From: Scatosoma sp045632265
GTDB lineage: Bacteria > Bacillota > Clostridia > Christensenellales > Borkfalkiaceae
DNA: 64,000 bases
Direction: 5' to 3'
Assembly: GCA_045632265.1 (NCBI GenBank)
Contig: JAZQWG010000027.1
Location: 62,001-126,000, forward strand
The notes beneath the pieces are model-generated. The model saw only the letters and a list, made by a program, of their open reading frames with translations. It made no database searches and was not told the origin of the DNA. Shown here piece by piece: positions 33,319 through 41,520 of the stretch; positions within the stretch are counted from its first letter, which is position 1, and every line of letters starts with the position of its first letter. The position numbers and the translations under genes are program-made.

Positions 33319-33378
33319 TTATTTATCAAGCGCATAAAAACTTTTTACAAAAAAGAAAGAAAAAGGATGCAAAAACAG

Positions 33379-33407
33379 TTGACAAATATCGAAAAACATT
33401 TTATACT
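33379..33407 (+). promoter_or_regulatory. tRNA-Arg promoter
   Basis: TTGACA, 17 bp, TATACT, ending about 30 bp before the tRNA. Confidence 0.85.
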
Positions 33408-33438
33408 TAATAAGCATTTTGATGAAAGAATTATCTAT

Positions 33439-33515
<77 letters not shown>

Positions 33516-33517
33516 GC

Positions 33518-33549
33518 AAAGCCCACAGCGATTACGCTGTGGGCTTTTG
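33518..33549 (+). terminator. Terminator after tRNA-Arg
   Basis: Stem AAAGCCCACAGCG / CGCTGTGGGCTTT with loop ATTA, then T. Confidence 0.9.
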
Positions 33550-34103
33550 CTGTGTATCGTGAGATTATCGCGAAATCCTAAATTAGTAGGAGTTCGCGCG
33601 AGCCGTCGAACTTGAACATCCCCCACCCAAACGCAAAACTTGGTCGGCGGCGAAGCCCCGTGCGCAGCACGGAAGCTCTTACGGTGCACCAGCAAGAGCC
33701 TATGCAATAAGGTTTTCGTTTTACGGAACGGAAGGACGAGCTACCCGTGAAGAAAAGCATTGATAATGCTTTTTAGGGGCGAGATGAGCAAACGCATAAG
33801 ACACGCGTTTGCGGTGACCGAGCGCAAAGAAAACCGCACTTTGCGCGAGAAAGGATTTCGAACCTGCGCCCGTGCGCAGCACGGAAGCTCTTACGGTGCA
33901 CCAGCAAGAGCCTATGTAACAAGGTTTTCGTTTTACGGAACAGAAGGACGAGCTACCCGTCAAGAAAAGCATTGATAATGCTTTTTAGGGGCGAGATGAG
34001 CAAACGCATAAGACACGCGTTTGCGGTGACCGAGCGCAAAGAAAACCGCACTTTGCGCGAGAAAGGATTTCGACCTTACCCTATCCTCTTACAGTGCACC
34101 AGC
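33550..34103 (+). repeat. Array of repeats containing copies of the tRNA-Arg 3' end
   Basis: No credible gene in ~550 bp. The 20-bp tRNA 3' segment CTCTTACGGTGCACCAGCAA (33500 in the tRNA) recurs at 33676 and 33888, and with one change (CTCTTACAGTG...) at 34086. The units at 33660 and 33872 are about 95% identical over ~200 bp with a period of 212 bp. Each unit contains a perfect hairpin, AAAAGCATT gat AATGCTTTT (33753-33773 and 33965-33985). A T-loop-like GGATTTCGAAC or GGATTTCGACC lies upstream of the second and third extra 3'-end copies (33888 and 34086). The last copy runs into a tRNA-type terminator. Confidence 0.85.
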
Positions 34104-34138
34104 AAACCCCAACGGCAACACGCCGTTGGGGTTTTGCT
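34104..34138 (+). terminator. Terminator closing the tRNA-like repeat array
   Basis: Stem AAACCCCAACGGC / GCCGTTGGGGTTT followed by TTGCTTT. It has the same layout as the tRNA-Arg terminator but a different stem sequence, and may also serve the convergent acyltransferase operon. Confidence 0.85.
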
Positions 34139-34166
34139 TTATAATATAAATTCAACTTACGTACAA

Positions 34167-34889
34167 CTATTTATTGAAAGACGTGTGCTCTAATCGACCC
34201 AGCTCATTACAACGGTCTTTAAGCACTTGCGCAATCTTTTCTCTCGTTTGGTATTTTTCTAGCAGCTGGGAATACCTTATCGGTGCGTCCACCAAACACG
34301 TATTTTTCTCCTTTTTTATGTACGCCACGGCAATAGGCAAATCGTGTCCGTCACGATAAGCTTGCTCGCAAATCAACAAAAAACCGTGCTTAAATTCTTT
34401 CAATTCCTTAAAGTAGCCTTCCGAAGAATTTTCAGGGAAAATTACCGTATTTTCTTTATATTCAATCAACGCCGTGCACGCTTCTCTCACCGTTGTTCTT
34501 AATGCAAAACCACTCCTTATAGAAATAAGTTGCAAGCCGTTGTAGAAGAAATACGTCAACGGAGCCGCCAACAAACAAAATACTCTTGCTAAAAATAAAT
34601 TCCAATGTTTCTTTTGATGATAATACACTTGCGTTTGGTATCTATACAACCTTTTGAACCCAGAATTCATTTCCACGTGCCCCATCATCCGCACTTTAGT
34701 TTCATAATACAATTCCCAAGCAAACGGTCCTTTGGTCGATTCGTGATTCGATAAGATAAGCGTACCTTCAGACAAGCGCTCGCCTACGTGATAAAAAACC
34801 GTCTTTTTCTTAAACAGCTTAATAAATCCTTTATACGCCCTAAACAAGAACTTGGATTTTTTGGGCTGTAAACCTTTTTCTTTCGCCAT
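34167..34889 (-). CDS. PlsC-like lysophospholipid acyltransferase family protein (variant active site)
   Basis: 240 aa. The acyltransferase fold is suggested by ILSNHESTKGPFAWELYY (motif I position) and VIFPENSSEGYFKELKEF (motif III position), with hydrophobic membrane-associating segments at ~105-130. In classic PlsC motif I is NHxxxxD; here the Asp position is Gly. In motif III the Gly of FPEG is Asn. So it is either a subfamily with altered chemistry or a non-catalytic relative. It is last in the marR-degV operon, 22 bp after degV. AAGGAGAACAAAAG precedes the ATG. An incoming acyl chain handed over by the DegV protein is a natural substrate (inference). Confidence 0.72.
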   Translation of the reverse strand: MAKEKGLQPKKSKFLFRAYKGFIKLFKKKTVFYHVGERLSEGTLILSNHESTKGPFAWELYYETKVRMMGHVEMNSGFKRLYRYQTQVYYHQKKHWNLFLARVFCLLAAPLTYFFYNGLQLISIRSGFALRTTVREACTALIEYKENTVIFPENSSEGYFKELKEFKHGFLLICEQAYRDGHDLPIAVAYIKKEKNTCLVDAPIRYSQLLEKYQTREKIAQVLKDRCNELGRLEHTSFNK

Positions 34890-34911
34890 CTTTTGTTCTC
34901 CTTATATTCAA

Positions 34912-35757
34912 TTACTTTTCAAAGAAAGCAAAACCAATGGCGCCAGGTCCAACGTGCGTGCCTATCGTTGCCCCCAACTGATATTTAGGAATAACGTCCG
35001 TTTGCCCTATCCAAAGAGCTGCGCTATCTTCGATATATTTATCCAAGGTTATCCTACTAAGGCCCGACCAAAACGCACCCAACGGCAACGAAAAATCAAT
35101 CCCATTTGACTCTTGAACGAGCTTGTTTAACAGATTATTCCCCTTTCTCGAACCCATCGCCTTGCCCAACAGTTTTACTTCTCCGTCTACAACGCCGACA
35201 ACGGGTTTCAAAGAAAGTAATTCGCCCACAAATGCAACGGTGCTGGAAATTCTTCCACCACGTTTTAAGTATTCTAACGTATTCACCAAGGCAATTACTT
35301 TCAGCTTCGTTTTTCGTTCTTCAAGCAATGCCACGATTTCTTTTGCAGAATAATTTTGTTTCACCAAATCCAAAGCATACAAACACAACAATCTTTCTCC
35401 CACCGCCGCACTATAACTGTCGATTACGTGCACTCTGCCGTAGTATTTTTCCGCCGCTTCGCATGCGCCTTTATACGTACCAGAAAGTTTGGACGAAATC
35501 GTGACGATAATTAGTTCGTCCCCTTCGTCAAGATGTTTATTTATCGCTTCTTCCCAACAAAAGGCGTTTATCAAACTTGTTTTCGGCAGTGTAGCACTTT
35601 CAATAAGCTTGTTGTAAAACTCGTTAGGCATCAAGTTTACACCGTCAAAATATTCTTCTTCGTCAAAGGTAATACTCATGGGGACCATAATAATCCCCAA
35701 CTCGCTTGCCTCGCTTTGCGTAATGTCTGCCGCCGAATCAATCATAATTTTTATCAT
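34912..35757 (-). CDS. DegV family fatty-acid-binding protein (FakB-like)
   Basis: 281 aa, the normal length. N-terminal MIKIMIDSAADITQSEASEL and MVPMSITFDEEEYFDG, the Ser/Thr-rich ligand loop TVSSKLSGTY-like (~88-98), and GRISSTVAFVGELLSLKPVV are DegV hallmarks. The C-terminal GTHVGPGAIGFAFFEK is also typical. DegV/FakB proteins bind one fatty acid and present it to the kinase FakA for phosphorylation and entry into phospholipid. No fakA is in the window. It lies 19 bp after the marR stop. Confidence 0.93.
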   Translation of the reverse strand: MIKIMIDSAADITQSEASELGIIMVPMSITFDEEEYFDGVNLMPNEFYNKLIESATLPKTSLINAFCWEEAINKHLDEGDELIIVTISSKLSGTYKGACEAAEKYYGRVHVIDSYSAAVGERLLCLYALDLVKQNYSAKEIVALLEERKTKLKVIALVNTLEYLKRGGRISSTVAFVGELLSLKPVVGVVDGEVKLLGKAMGSRKGNNLLNKLVQESNGIDFSLPLGAFWSGLSRITLDKYIEDSAALWIGQTDVIPKYQLGATIGTHVGPGAIGFAFFEK

Positions 35758-35776
35758 ATCAATTTTTCCTTATATA

Positions 35777-36229
35777 TTATTCAGGGATTCCGTCCCTACT
35801 CAAAGCCGCCAAATTTATCGTAATCGAATCTAAAGCTTTATAAAAAATCGTTCTCGTTTCTTCGTTAAGGTCTTTCCCCGACAATTCCACCGCCTTGCCT
35901 GCACGAAGAACCACGTGCTCCGCCGCAGCTCTGCCCTCATCCGTCAAAACCCAAAGCCCACGATACAAACTTCCACCCACGCCCTTTTTCTTTGCCAAGC
36001 CTTTCTCTTCCAAAACGGCAATCATACGCGACGCATCCGATTTGTCTTTACCCGTAATTTCGCAAAATTTAGGCACGGCAATTCCGTCGGGATATTGATA
36101 CATCGTCGTCAAATATCTCGCATGTGGGCTTTTTAACCCATATTTCGCAAGTTCTTCCGTCGCAAGCTTTCGCCAACAACGTGTAATTTCCGAAATAGCA
36201 AAAGAAAATCGTTCAAATCTTTCCAACAT
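35777..36229 (-). CDS. MarR family transcriptional regulator (FabT-like context)
   Basis: 150 aa from the ATG 8 bp after AAGGAG; an ATG two codons upstream is too close to the site. Winged helix-turn-helix at ~30-110: HARYLTTMYQYPDGIAVPKF, KDKSDASRMIAVLEEKGLAK (recognition helix), and a wing with KKGVGGSLYRGLWVLTDEG. Flanking helices form the dimer interface. First gene of the marR-degV-acyltransferase operon. Two near-identical 18-bp palindromes in its own promoter make autorepression likely. Its neighbours suggest that an acyl ligand controls it, as with FabT (inference). Confidence 0.9.
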   Translation of the reverse strand: MLERFERFSFAISEITRCWRKLATEELAKYGLKSPHARYLTTMYQYPDGIAVPKFCEITGKDKSDASRMIAVLEEKGLAKKKGVGGSLYRGLWVLTDEGRAAAEHVVLRAGKAVELSGKDLNEETRTIFYKALDSITINLAALSRDGIPE

Positions 36230-36245
36230 AACCATCTCTCCTTAA

Positions 36246-36263
36246 AAGTTGAAATCTCAACTT
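36246..36263. promoter_or_regulatory. MarR operator 1
   Basis: AAGTTGAAATCTCAACTT is a 7-4-7 inverted repeat lying between the -10 and the ribosome site of marR. Confidence 0.8.
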
Positions 36264-36267
36264 CTAT

Positions 36268-36296
36268 ATTATAATACAATAAAGTTGAAATGTCAA
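36268..36296 (-). promoter_or_regulatory. marR operon promoter
   Basis: On the minus strand: TTGACA, 17 bp, TATAAT. Operator 2 covers the -35, and operator 1 lies just downstream of the -10. Confidence 0.85.
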
Positions 36297-36299
36297 CTT
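36282..36299. promoter_or_regulatory. MarR operator 2
   Basis: AAGTTGAAATGTCAACTT differs from operator 1 at one base. It overlaps the -35 and lies 36 bp centre to centre from operator 1. Confidence 0.8.
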
Positions 36300-36347
36300 G
36301 TTTGCGGTAAAAAAATTTTTTAGCCGTAAACCCGAAAAAAGCGCAAA

Positions 36348-36376
36348 AACCCCCGTGGCGAATTGCCACGGGGGTT
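36348..36376 (-). terminator. Terminator after the PP2C phosphatase gene
   Basis: 12-bp stem AACCCCCGTGGC / GCCACGGGGGTT, followed on the minus strand by TTT. Confidence 0.85.
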
Positions 36377-36384
36377 GCGTTATT

Positions 36385-37470
36385 TTATAAATCAAAGGCG
36401 ATTGCCGTAATGTCGTCGGAGAATTTTCCACCGCTGAATACGTTGAGTGCCGTGCGAAGCTTGCCGATAAAGTCTTCCGCTGAGTGCGATTGCATCAATA
36501 CGCTTTCCGTGCGGTCGATGCCAAACTGTTCGCCTTTGGCGTTAAGACACTCGGTCACGCCGTCGGTGACAAGCGCCAAAACGTCGCCTTTTTCAAAGGG
36601 AAGTTCGTTTTCCGTATAAGAAAAATCGGGCATCCACGTGGAAATAGGCGGCGCGGGGGCTTCAATTTCGTTGATTCCCAGCGAGTTTTTCAACAAAATA
36701 GGTGCGTTGTGCCCTGCAATGGCGTAGCGCATTTTTCCTTCCGCTTTATCAATCCTAACCGCCGCCACCGTGATATACGAGCGTTCGTCTTGGTTGAGTT
36801 CGTTAAATTTCAAATTAAGCGAAGACAAAGCTTTTGCCAAGTCCTTTTCCTTTCTATCCAAGCCTGCCTTTACAAACGCCGACAACATACCCGCGGAAAT
36901 ACCTTTCCCCGACACGTCGGCAAGCACGCCGTACACTTGATTATCCAGTTCGTACACGTCGGGCAAATCGCCGCCCACCCCAAAGCAAGGGATATACATG
37001 TACGCATATGGCACTCCGCAAAGGCTTTTCCCTGCAGGCAACAAGCGTTGCTGCATTCGTTGCGCGGACAAGAGTTCTCTTTCCATTTCCGTTTGGTAGC
37101 TACCGTCCGTCAAGCCCAAAAACAGCTTACCTTTCTCATCGACGGGGATAATGCGAATTCGCACGGACAATTTATCCGTTTGATTGCCTCTTTTCACGCT
37201 TGTATGCACCGTTTCCGTCTTTTCCGCACGTTCTGTCACGGCGGCGTGCATCGTACGCATAAAGGCGCAATATTCGCAAGATACGCCTTCGCCGCACTTG
37301 CCTTCTTCCCCACAACCCACCGCGCGGGCGAGTGAAGATTTGCCTTTCACGTTTTGCGCAAAAGCACGACGAAACGCCGCGTTGGTGTATTTAACGCGGT
37401 ATTTATCATCAAACACGAACACGCCTTCGGGCATTCGGTCTAATATTTTTTTCAAAGTGCTTTGCGACAT
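36385..37470 (-). CDS. PAS-domain SpoIIE/RsbU-type PP2C phosphatase with a Cys cluster
   Basis: 361 aa, cytoplasmic. Residues ~1-130 are a PAS domain (MPEGVFVFDDKYRVKYTNAA) carrying C53-x5-C59-x5-C65-x2-C68, an arrangement suited to an Fe-S cluster or redox sensing. Residues ~140-361 are a SpoIIE/RsbU PP2C domain with metal-binding Asp motifs (GGDLPDVYELDNQVYGVLAD, then DVLALVTDGVTE and FSDDITAIAF). RsbU-like enzymes dephosphorylate an anti-anti-sigma factor or a similar partner; none is nearby. It is 20 bp after the diacylglycerol kinase gene, in one operon. Confidence 0.88.
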   Translation of the reverse strand: MSQSTLKKILDRMPEGVFVFDDKYRVKYTNAAFRRAFAQNVKGKSSLARAVGCGEEGKCGEGVSCEYCAFMRTMHAAVTERAEKTETVHTSVKRGNQTDKLSVRIRIIPVDEKGKLFLGLTDGSYQTEMERELLSAQRMQQRLLPAGKSLCGVPYAYMYIPCFGVGGDLPDVYELDNQVYGVLADVSGKGISAGMLSAFVKAGLDRKEKDLAKALSSLNLKFNELNQDERSYITVAAVRIDKAEGKMRYAIAGHNAPILLKNSLGINEIEAPAPPISTWMPDFSYTENELPFEKGDVLALVTDGVTECLNAKGEQFGIDRTESVLMQSHSAEDFIGKLRTALNVFSGGKFSDDITAIAFDL

Positions 37471-37490
37471 ATCTTTTCCTTTTCTATCCC

Positions 37491-38363
37491 TTACGGGCGA
37501 TAGAAACGCAATCCTTTACAAATTTTTGCCTCGAAAACAAGGTCTTTATACAATTCCCCGTCCAGTTGCACCGTGCAAGGTTTTTCGGGGCGCATCGTCA
37601 ACGTTTCGCAAAGGAAATGCGTCGTGATAGGAAGTTCCAACACCTTTCCTTTCAAAAGTTTCAAAAATGCTTTAATAATTTTCCATTTCCCGCCCGGGTT
37701 TTTCACCACAACGACGTTCATTTTCCCGTCTTCAATATTCGCTTCTGGGCAAATGCGAATCCCACCGCCAAACTGCGCGCCATTACACACAACCGCCAAA
37801 AGCGCACCGTGCGTTTGTTGGTATTCGTCGTTGAAAACGTCCACCTTATATTCCTTAAAAGCGAACAAGCAGCAAATCAAACTCCACAAATACTTAATCT
37901 TGCCCTTTAATTTACCCTTTTGGCAACGCTCCAACACTTCCACGTCCATACCCAAGCCGCCCACGTTCATGCAACGCACGCCGCCGATTTCCAAGCAATC
38001 CGTTTCCTTTGCTTCGCCGCTTAATATAATATCAAGCGCCTTTTCCACGTCGAAGGGCATTGACATTTTTTCCGCAAAATCGTTGCCCGTGCCCGACGGA
38101 ATCAAGCCCAAACGACAAGTGGACAAATCGGTGATACCGTTCAATACTTCATGCAACGTGCCGTCACCGCCGATAACGACGATGTCCGTTTCCCCTTGCG
38201 CCGTCAATTCTCTTGCAATATTCGTCGCATCCTTTTCGCCTTTGGAAAGGTGCGTTTCAAATTCCACGCCACGTGCGGTTAAAATTTCTTCTGCTTTTAA
38301 TAAGTTTTTGCCAGCCTTGCGTTTGCCTGCAACAGGGTTGGAAATGATGTGCAGTTTCTTCAT
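37491..38363 (-). CDS. Diacylglycerol/lipid kinase family protein
   Basis: 290 aa from the ATG at 38363, preceded by a weak AGGGAAAT site. The longer ORF from 38681 crosses the promoter and is rejected. The N-terminal kinase domain has IISNPVAGKRKAG, VIGGDGTLHEVLNG (nucleotide site) and LIPSGTGNDFA. The C-terminal YegS/DgkB-type beta-sandwich has FGGGIRICPEANIEDGKMNV and VQLDGELY. DgkB recycles diacylglycerol from lipoteichoic acid turnover to phosphatidic acid. It is co-transcribed with the redox-type phosphatase gene. Confidence 0.9.
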   Translation of the reverse strand: MKKLHIISNPVAGKRKAGKNLLKAEEILTARGVEFETHLSKGEKDATNIARELTAQGETDIVVIGGDGTLHEVLNGITDLSTCRLGLIPSGTGNDFAEKMSMPFDVEKALDIILSGEAKETDCLEIGGVRCMNVGGLGMDVEVLERCQKGKLKGKIKYLWSLICCLFAFKEYKVDVFNDEYQQTHGALLAVVCNGAQFGGGIRICPEANIEDGKMNVVVVKNPGGKWKIIKAFLKLLKGKVLELPITTHFLCETLTMRPEKPCTVQLDGELYKDLVFEAKICKGLRFYRP

Positions 38364-38380
38364 ACGTGTAATTTCCCTGC

Positions 38381-38444
38381 CACTTTTTATAAAAAAGTGA
38401 TTTTTTATTATTTCTATTATATAACACTTTGCAAAGAATTGCAA
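38381..38444 (-). promoter_or_regulatory. Diacylglycerol kinase operon promoter and leader hairpin
   Basis: On the minus strand: TTGCAA, 17 bp, TATAAT (38416-38444). An AT-rich hairpin, CACTTTTTTATAAAAAGTG, lies in the leader at 38381-38399. Confidence 0.7.
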
Positions 38445-38511
38445 TTTATTTTCGTTTTTGATATACTTTTTAATAGAAAATAAATGATATTTTTTTGAAA
38501 AAAGGTGAACT

Positions 38512-39867
38512 ATGCGCCATATCTTACCCCAACCCCTATTATCGCTTGCAAAAGCTTGCCCCGCGCCCTTATACGTCGTGGGTGGCAGCGTGCGCGATTT
38601 TTTGGCTAACCTATCGCCAAATACCGGCGTTTGGGACTGGGATATTTGCGCGCCGATGGACACGGATACGCTCGTTTCCATTGCTCAAGAATGCCGTTTC
38701 TCTGTCCTTGCTATTTACAAGCGCACGGGCACGGTAAAACTGAAAGACGAACTTGGCAACGATTACGAATTCACGTCCTTTAGAAGCGACAAATACGTGC
38801 GTGGCGTGCACACCCCGATTGAAACGTTCTTCACAAAAGACATTCTTTTGGACGCTCGACGTCGTGATTTCACCGCCAACGCCGTCTATTACCATATCGA
38901 CAAGGACGAGTTCGTTGACCCGCTTGGTGGCGTTTTAGCTATAAAAGAAAAGCGTTTATCCACCGTTGCGCCCGCAAACAAGGTGTTTGGCGAGGACGGT
39001 TTGCGTTTGATGCGCCTTTGTCGGCAAGTGGCTACGCTTGGGTTTTTCCCCGACGACGAGTGCTTACAAGGGGCAAAAAACAACGCCCAGCTTATCGTTG
39101 ACATTTCCCCCGAGCGCATTTATGCCGAGCTGACGGCGATTTTGCAAGCGGACGAAAAATACGGCAACGAGCACGGGCAATACCACGGCTTGAAACTGCT
39201 TTCCCAAATCGGCGTTTTACGTCAAATCATGCCCGAACTTGCCTTGGGCGAAAACATGGCTCAACGTGCCGATTTTCATAAATACGACGTATTAGAACAC
39301 TCTTTGCGTGCCACCATGTACGCGCCCAAGCATTTGCGCCTTGCCGCCCTTTTGCACGACGTTGGCAAGCCTTTTTGCACGCTGCGTGATGGCAATTCGT
39401 TCGAGCATCCAAGCGAAGGCGAGCGCATTGTCAAAGACATTTTAACAAGGTTAAAAGCGCCTAAAAAAGCGATTGAACACGCCGCACTTCTTACCAAGTT
39501 CCACATGTACGATTTCAACTGCCAAACGAGCGAAAACAAGTTGCGCCGCTTCCTTGTGCAGCATTACGATTTGTTGGACGATTTGCTTGCCGTTAAACAA
39601 GCGGATTTCTCCGCTTGCATGGACGACACGTCGATTGCGCCCACTTGCGTGCGTTGGAAAGCGCTTCTTGCGAAGATGAAACAAGAAAAAGTGCCCACTT
39701 CCTTAAAAGAACTTGCCATCAACGGCAAAACGTTGCAAGATTTATCTATCCCTGCCCCGCAAATTGCCACCACCTTGCACGCCCTTTTGGCGCACACCGC
39801 CGTTAACCCCAAGGACAACGTCAAGGAAAAACTTTGCAAACTTGCAATCTCCCTTCAAAAAAGATAA
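38512..39867 (+). CDS. cca: CCA tRNA nucleotidyltransferase
   Basis: 451 aa class II nucleotidyltransferase of the PcnB/CCA family. The head has YVVGGSVRDFL and DWDICAPMDTD (DxD metal pair). Next come RRRDFTANAVYYHIDKDEFV-type RRD and EDGLRLMRLCRQVATLGF motifs, and an HD domain (LAALLHDVGKPFCTLRDG) in the C-terminal half. It adds or repairs the 3' CCA of tRNAs; the tRNA-Arg in this window already encodes CCA, so repair is relevant too. A weak GAAAAAAGGTGAACT site precedes the ATG. Confidence 0.92.
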   Translation: MRHILPQPLLSLAKACPAPLYVVGGSVRDFLANLSPNTGVWDWDICAPMDTDTLVSIAQECRFSVLAIYKRTGTVKLKDELGNDYEFTSFRSDKYVRGVHTPIETFFTKDILLDARRRDFTANAVYYHIDKDEFVDPLGGVLAIKEKRLSTVAPANKVFGEDGLRLMRLCRQVATLGFFPDDECLQGAKNNAQLIVDISPERIYAELTAILQADEKYGNEHGQYHGLKLLSQIGVLRQIMPELALGENMAQRADFHKYDVLEHSLRATMYAPKHLRLAALLHDVGKPFCTLRDGNSFEHPSEGERIVKDILTRLKAPKKAIEHAALLTKFHMYDFNCQTSENKLRRFLVQHYDLLDDLLAVKQADFSACMDDTSIAPTCVRWKALLAKMKQEKVPTSLKELAINGKTLQDLSIPAPQIATTLHALLAHTAVNPKDNVKEKLCKLAISLQKR

Positions 39868-39872
39868 TATTT

Positions 39873-39904
39873 AACGCCGAACGGTTGTCCGTTCGGCGTT
39901 TTTC
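39873..39904. terminator. Bidirectional terminator between cca and glpK
   Basis: 12-bp perfect stem AACGCCGAACGG / CCGTTCGGCGTT with T on the plus side. Confidence 0.9.
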
Positions 39905-39906
39905 AT

Positions 39907-41394
39907 TTAATCGTTTTCCCATGCAAGCGAGCGTTGCAACGCTTTGTGCCATTTTTTGAGTTTGTTTTCTCGCTCTTCTTCCGTCATATTCGGCGTGTAC
40001 ACGCAATCGGTTTTTTGCAACGATTTAATTTCCGCGCGGTCTTTCCACACGCCCACCGTCAAACCGGCAAGCGAAGCTACGCCAAGCGCCGTCGATTCGT
40101 GCGAGGCGGGTTTGCACACTTCCGCCCCCAAAATATCCGCTTGGAATTGCATTAAGAAGGTATCTCTCGATGCGCCACCGTCCACTTGTAAGCGTTTCAA
40201 GCTCATGCCCGTGTCCTTTTGCATAGCGTCCACCAAGTCCGCCGATTGATAAGCAATCGATTCTTGCGCGGCACGGATGATATGTTCCCTTCTCGTGCCT
40301 CTCGTCAGCCCAAACATAGTTCCACGCGCGTACATATCCCAGTAAGGCGCACCGATACCCGTAAACGCAGGCACGATATACACACCCCCACAATCGGGCA
40401 CTTGTTTTGCGTAATATTCCGCATCGCTGCTCTTTTCAATAAAGTGCATTTCGTCACGCAGCCATTGAATAATCGCCCCGCCGATGAACACGCTGCCTTC
40501 CAAGGCATATTGCGGTTTTTCGTTTGCAAGCGTAGCCGCCACCGTGACAAGTAAGCCGTTTTCACTATTTGGTCGAGTTTCCCCCGCATTCATCAACAAG
40601 AAACAGCCCGTACCGTACGTGTTTTTCGCTTCCCCTTTTTCATAACAAGTTTGTCCAAACAACGCCGCTTGCTGATCGCCCGCAACGCCTGCAATCGGCA
40701 CGTCTTTGCCGTTTAACTGCGCATACCCGTACACTTCACCCGAGCCGTTTACTTTGGGCAGCATCGAACGGGGAATAGCAAAAAGTTCCAACAACTCGTC
40801 GTCCCAGTCCATCGTATTGACGTTAAAGAGCATCGTGCGGGAAGCGTTGGTTTTGTCCGTAGCGTGCACGGCGCCGTCCGTCAGCTTCCAAATCAGCCAC
40901 GTATCCACCGTACCAAAGAGCAAATCACCCTTTTCCGCCTTGTCCCTTGCCCCGTCCACGTTGTCGAGAATCCATTTAATCTTGCTCGCCGAGAAATACG
41001 CATCGGGGATTAAGCCCGTCTTTTGTCGTATCATCTCGCCGTAACCTTGTTTTTTCAGCTCGTCAATCGTGTCCGCCGTGCGACGGCATTGCCAAACGAT
41101 AGCGTTGTACACGGGTTTGCCCGTATGCTTATCCCAAACCACCGTCGTTTCCCGTTGGTTGGTGATGCCGATAGCAGCCACGTCCTTGACGGATACACCG
41201 CTTTTTGCAAGCGTTTCCATCATCACGCCGTACTGGCTGGACCAAATATCCATAGGATCGTGCTCCACCCACCCTTCACGGGGATAAATTTGAGGAAATT
41301 CCCGCGAGAGCACGGAAACGATTTTTTGTTGTTCGTCAACGAGCGCCACTCTTGAAGACGTAGTGCCTTGGTCAAGCGCCAAAATGTATTTCAT
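39907..41394 (-). CDS. glpK: Glycerol kinase
   Basis: 495 aa, full length from MKYILALDQGTTSSR; the upstream ORF extension is spacer. It is an FGGY kinase with a phosphate loop DQGTTSSR, NYGTGCFLLMN-type loops, the signature TRGTRREHIIRAAQESIAYQ and VDGGASRDTFLMQFQADILG. It phosphorylates glycerol to glycerol-3-phosphate. No glpF or glpD is adjacent. The likely PTS phosphorylation His was not positively identified. It has its own consensus promoter. Confidence 0.96.
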   Translation of the reverse strand: MKYILALDQGTTSSRVALVDEQQKIVSVLSREFPQIYPREGWVEHDPMDIWSSQYGVMMETLAKSGVSVKDVAAIGITNQRETTVVWDKHTGKPVYNAIVWQCRRTADTIDELKKQGYGEMIRQKTGLIPDAYFSASKIKWILDNVDGARDKAEKGDLLFGTVDTWLIWKLTDGAVHATDKTNASRTMLFNVNTMDWDDELLELFAIPRSMLPKVNGSGEVYGYAQLNGKDVPIAGVAGDQQAALFGQTCYEKGEAKNTYGTGCFLLMNAGETRPNSENGLLVTVAATLANEKPQYALEGSVFIGGAIIQWLRDEMHFIEKSSDAEYYAKQVPDCGGVYIVPAFTGIGAPYWDMYARGTMFGLTRGTRREHIIRAAQESIAYQSADLVDAMQKDTGMSLKRLQVDGGASRDTFLMQFQADILGAEVCKPASHESTALGVASLAGLTVGVWKDRAEIKSLQKTDCVYTPNMTEEERENKLKKWHKALQRSLAWEND

Positions 41395-41427
41395 CGCATA
41401 CCTGCCTATCTTATCATTAACGTATTT

Positions 41428-41456
41428 ATTATACGATAAATCGCACGTTTTGTCAA
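41428..41456 (-). promoter_or_regulatory. glpK promoter
   Basis: On the minus strand: TTGACA, 17 bp, TATAAT. Confidence 0.85.
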
Positions 41457-41482
41457 TAGCGAAAAGGAATTTAGCCAAAAAT

Positions 41483-41507
41483 AAAACCGCGCCAACAACG
41501 CGGTTTT
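41483..41507 (-). terminator. Terminator after cold-shock gene
   Basis: AAAACCGCG / CGCGGTTTT stem, with T-rich sequence following on the minus strand. Confidence 0.85.
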
Positions 41508-41520
41508 ATCTTTTCCTTTT

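Noticed and set aside
37491..38681. Longer starts for several genes (the diacylglycerol kinase here; also glpK from 41478, the SGNH esterase from 44742, the secreted phosphatase from 24399, recX from 23672 and the Met-rich lipoprotein from 31894).
   Set aside because: The extensions cross promoters or neighbouring genes; shorter starts fit family lengths and, in most cases, lie behind a recognisable ribosome site.
41395..41520. A riboswitch or antiterminator leader for glpK.
   Set aside because: The leader is short, from a consensus promoter, and shows no GlpP-type antiterminator hairpin.
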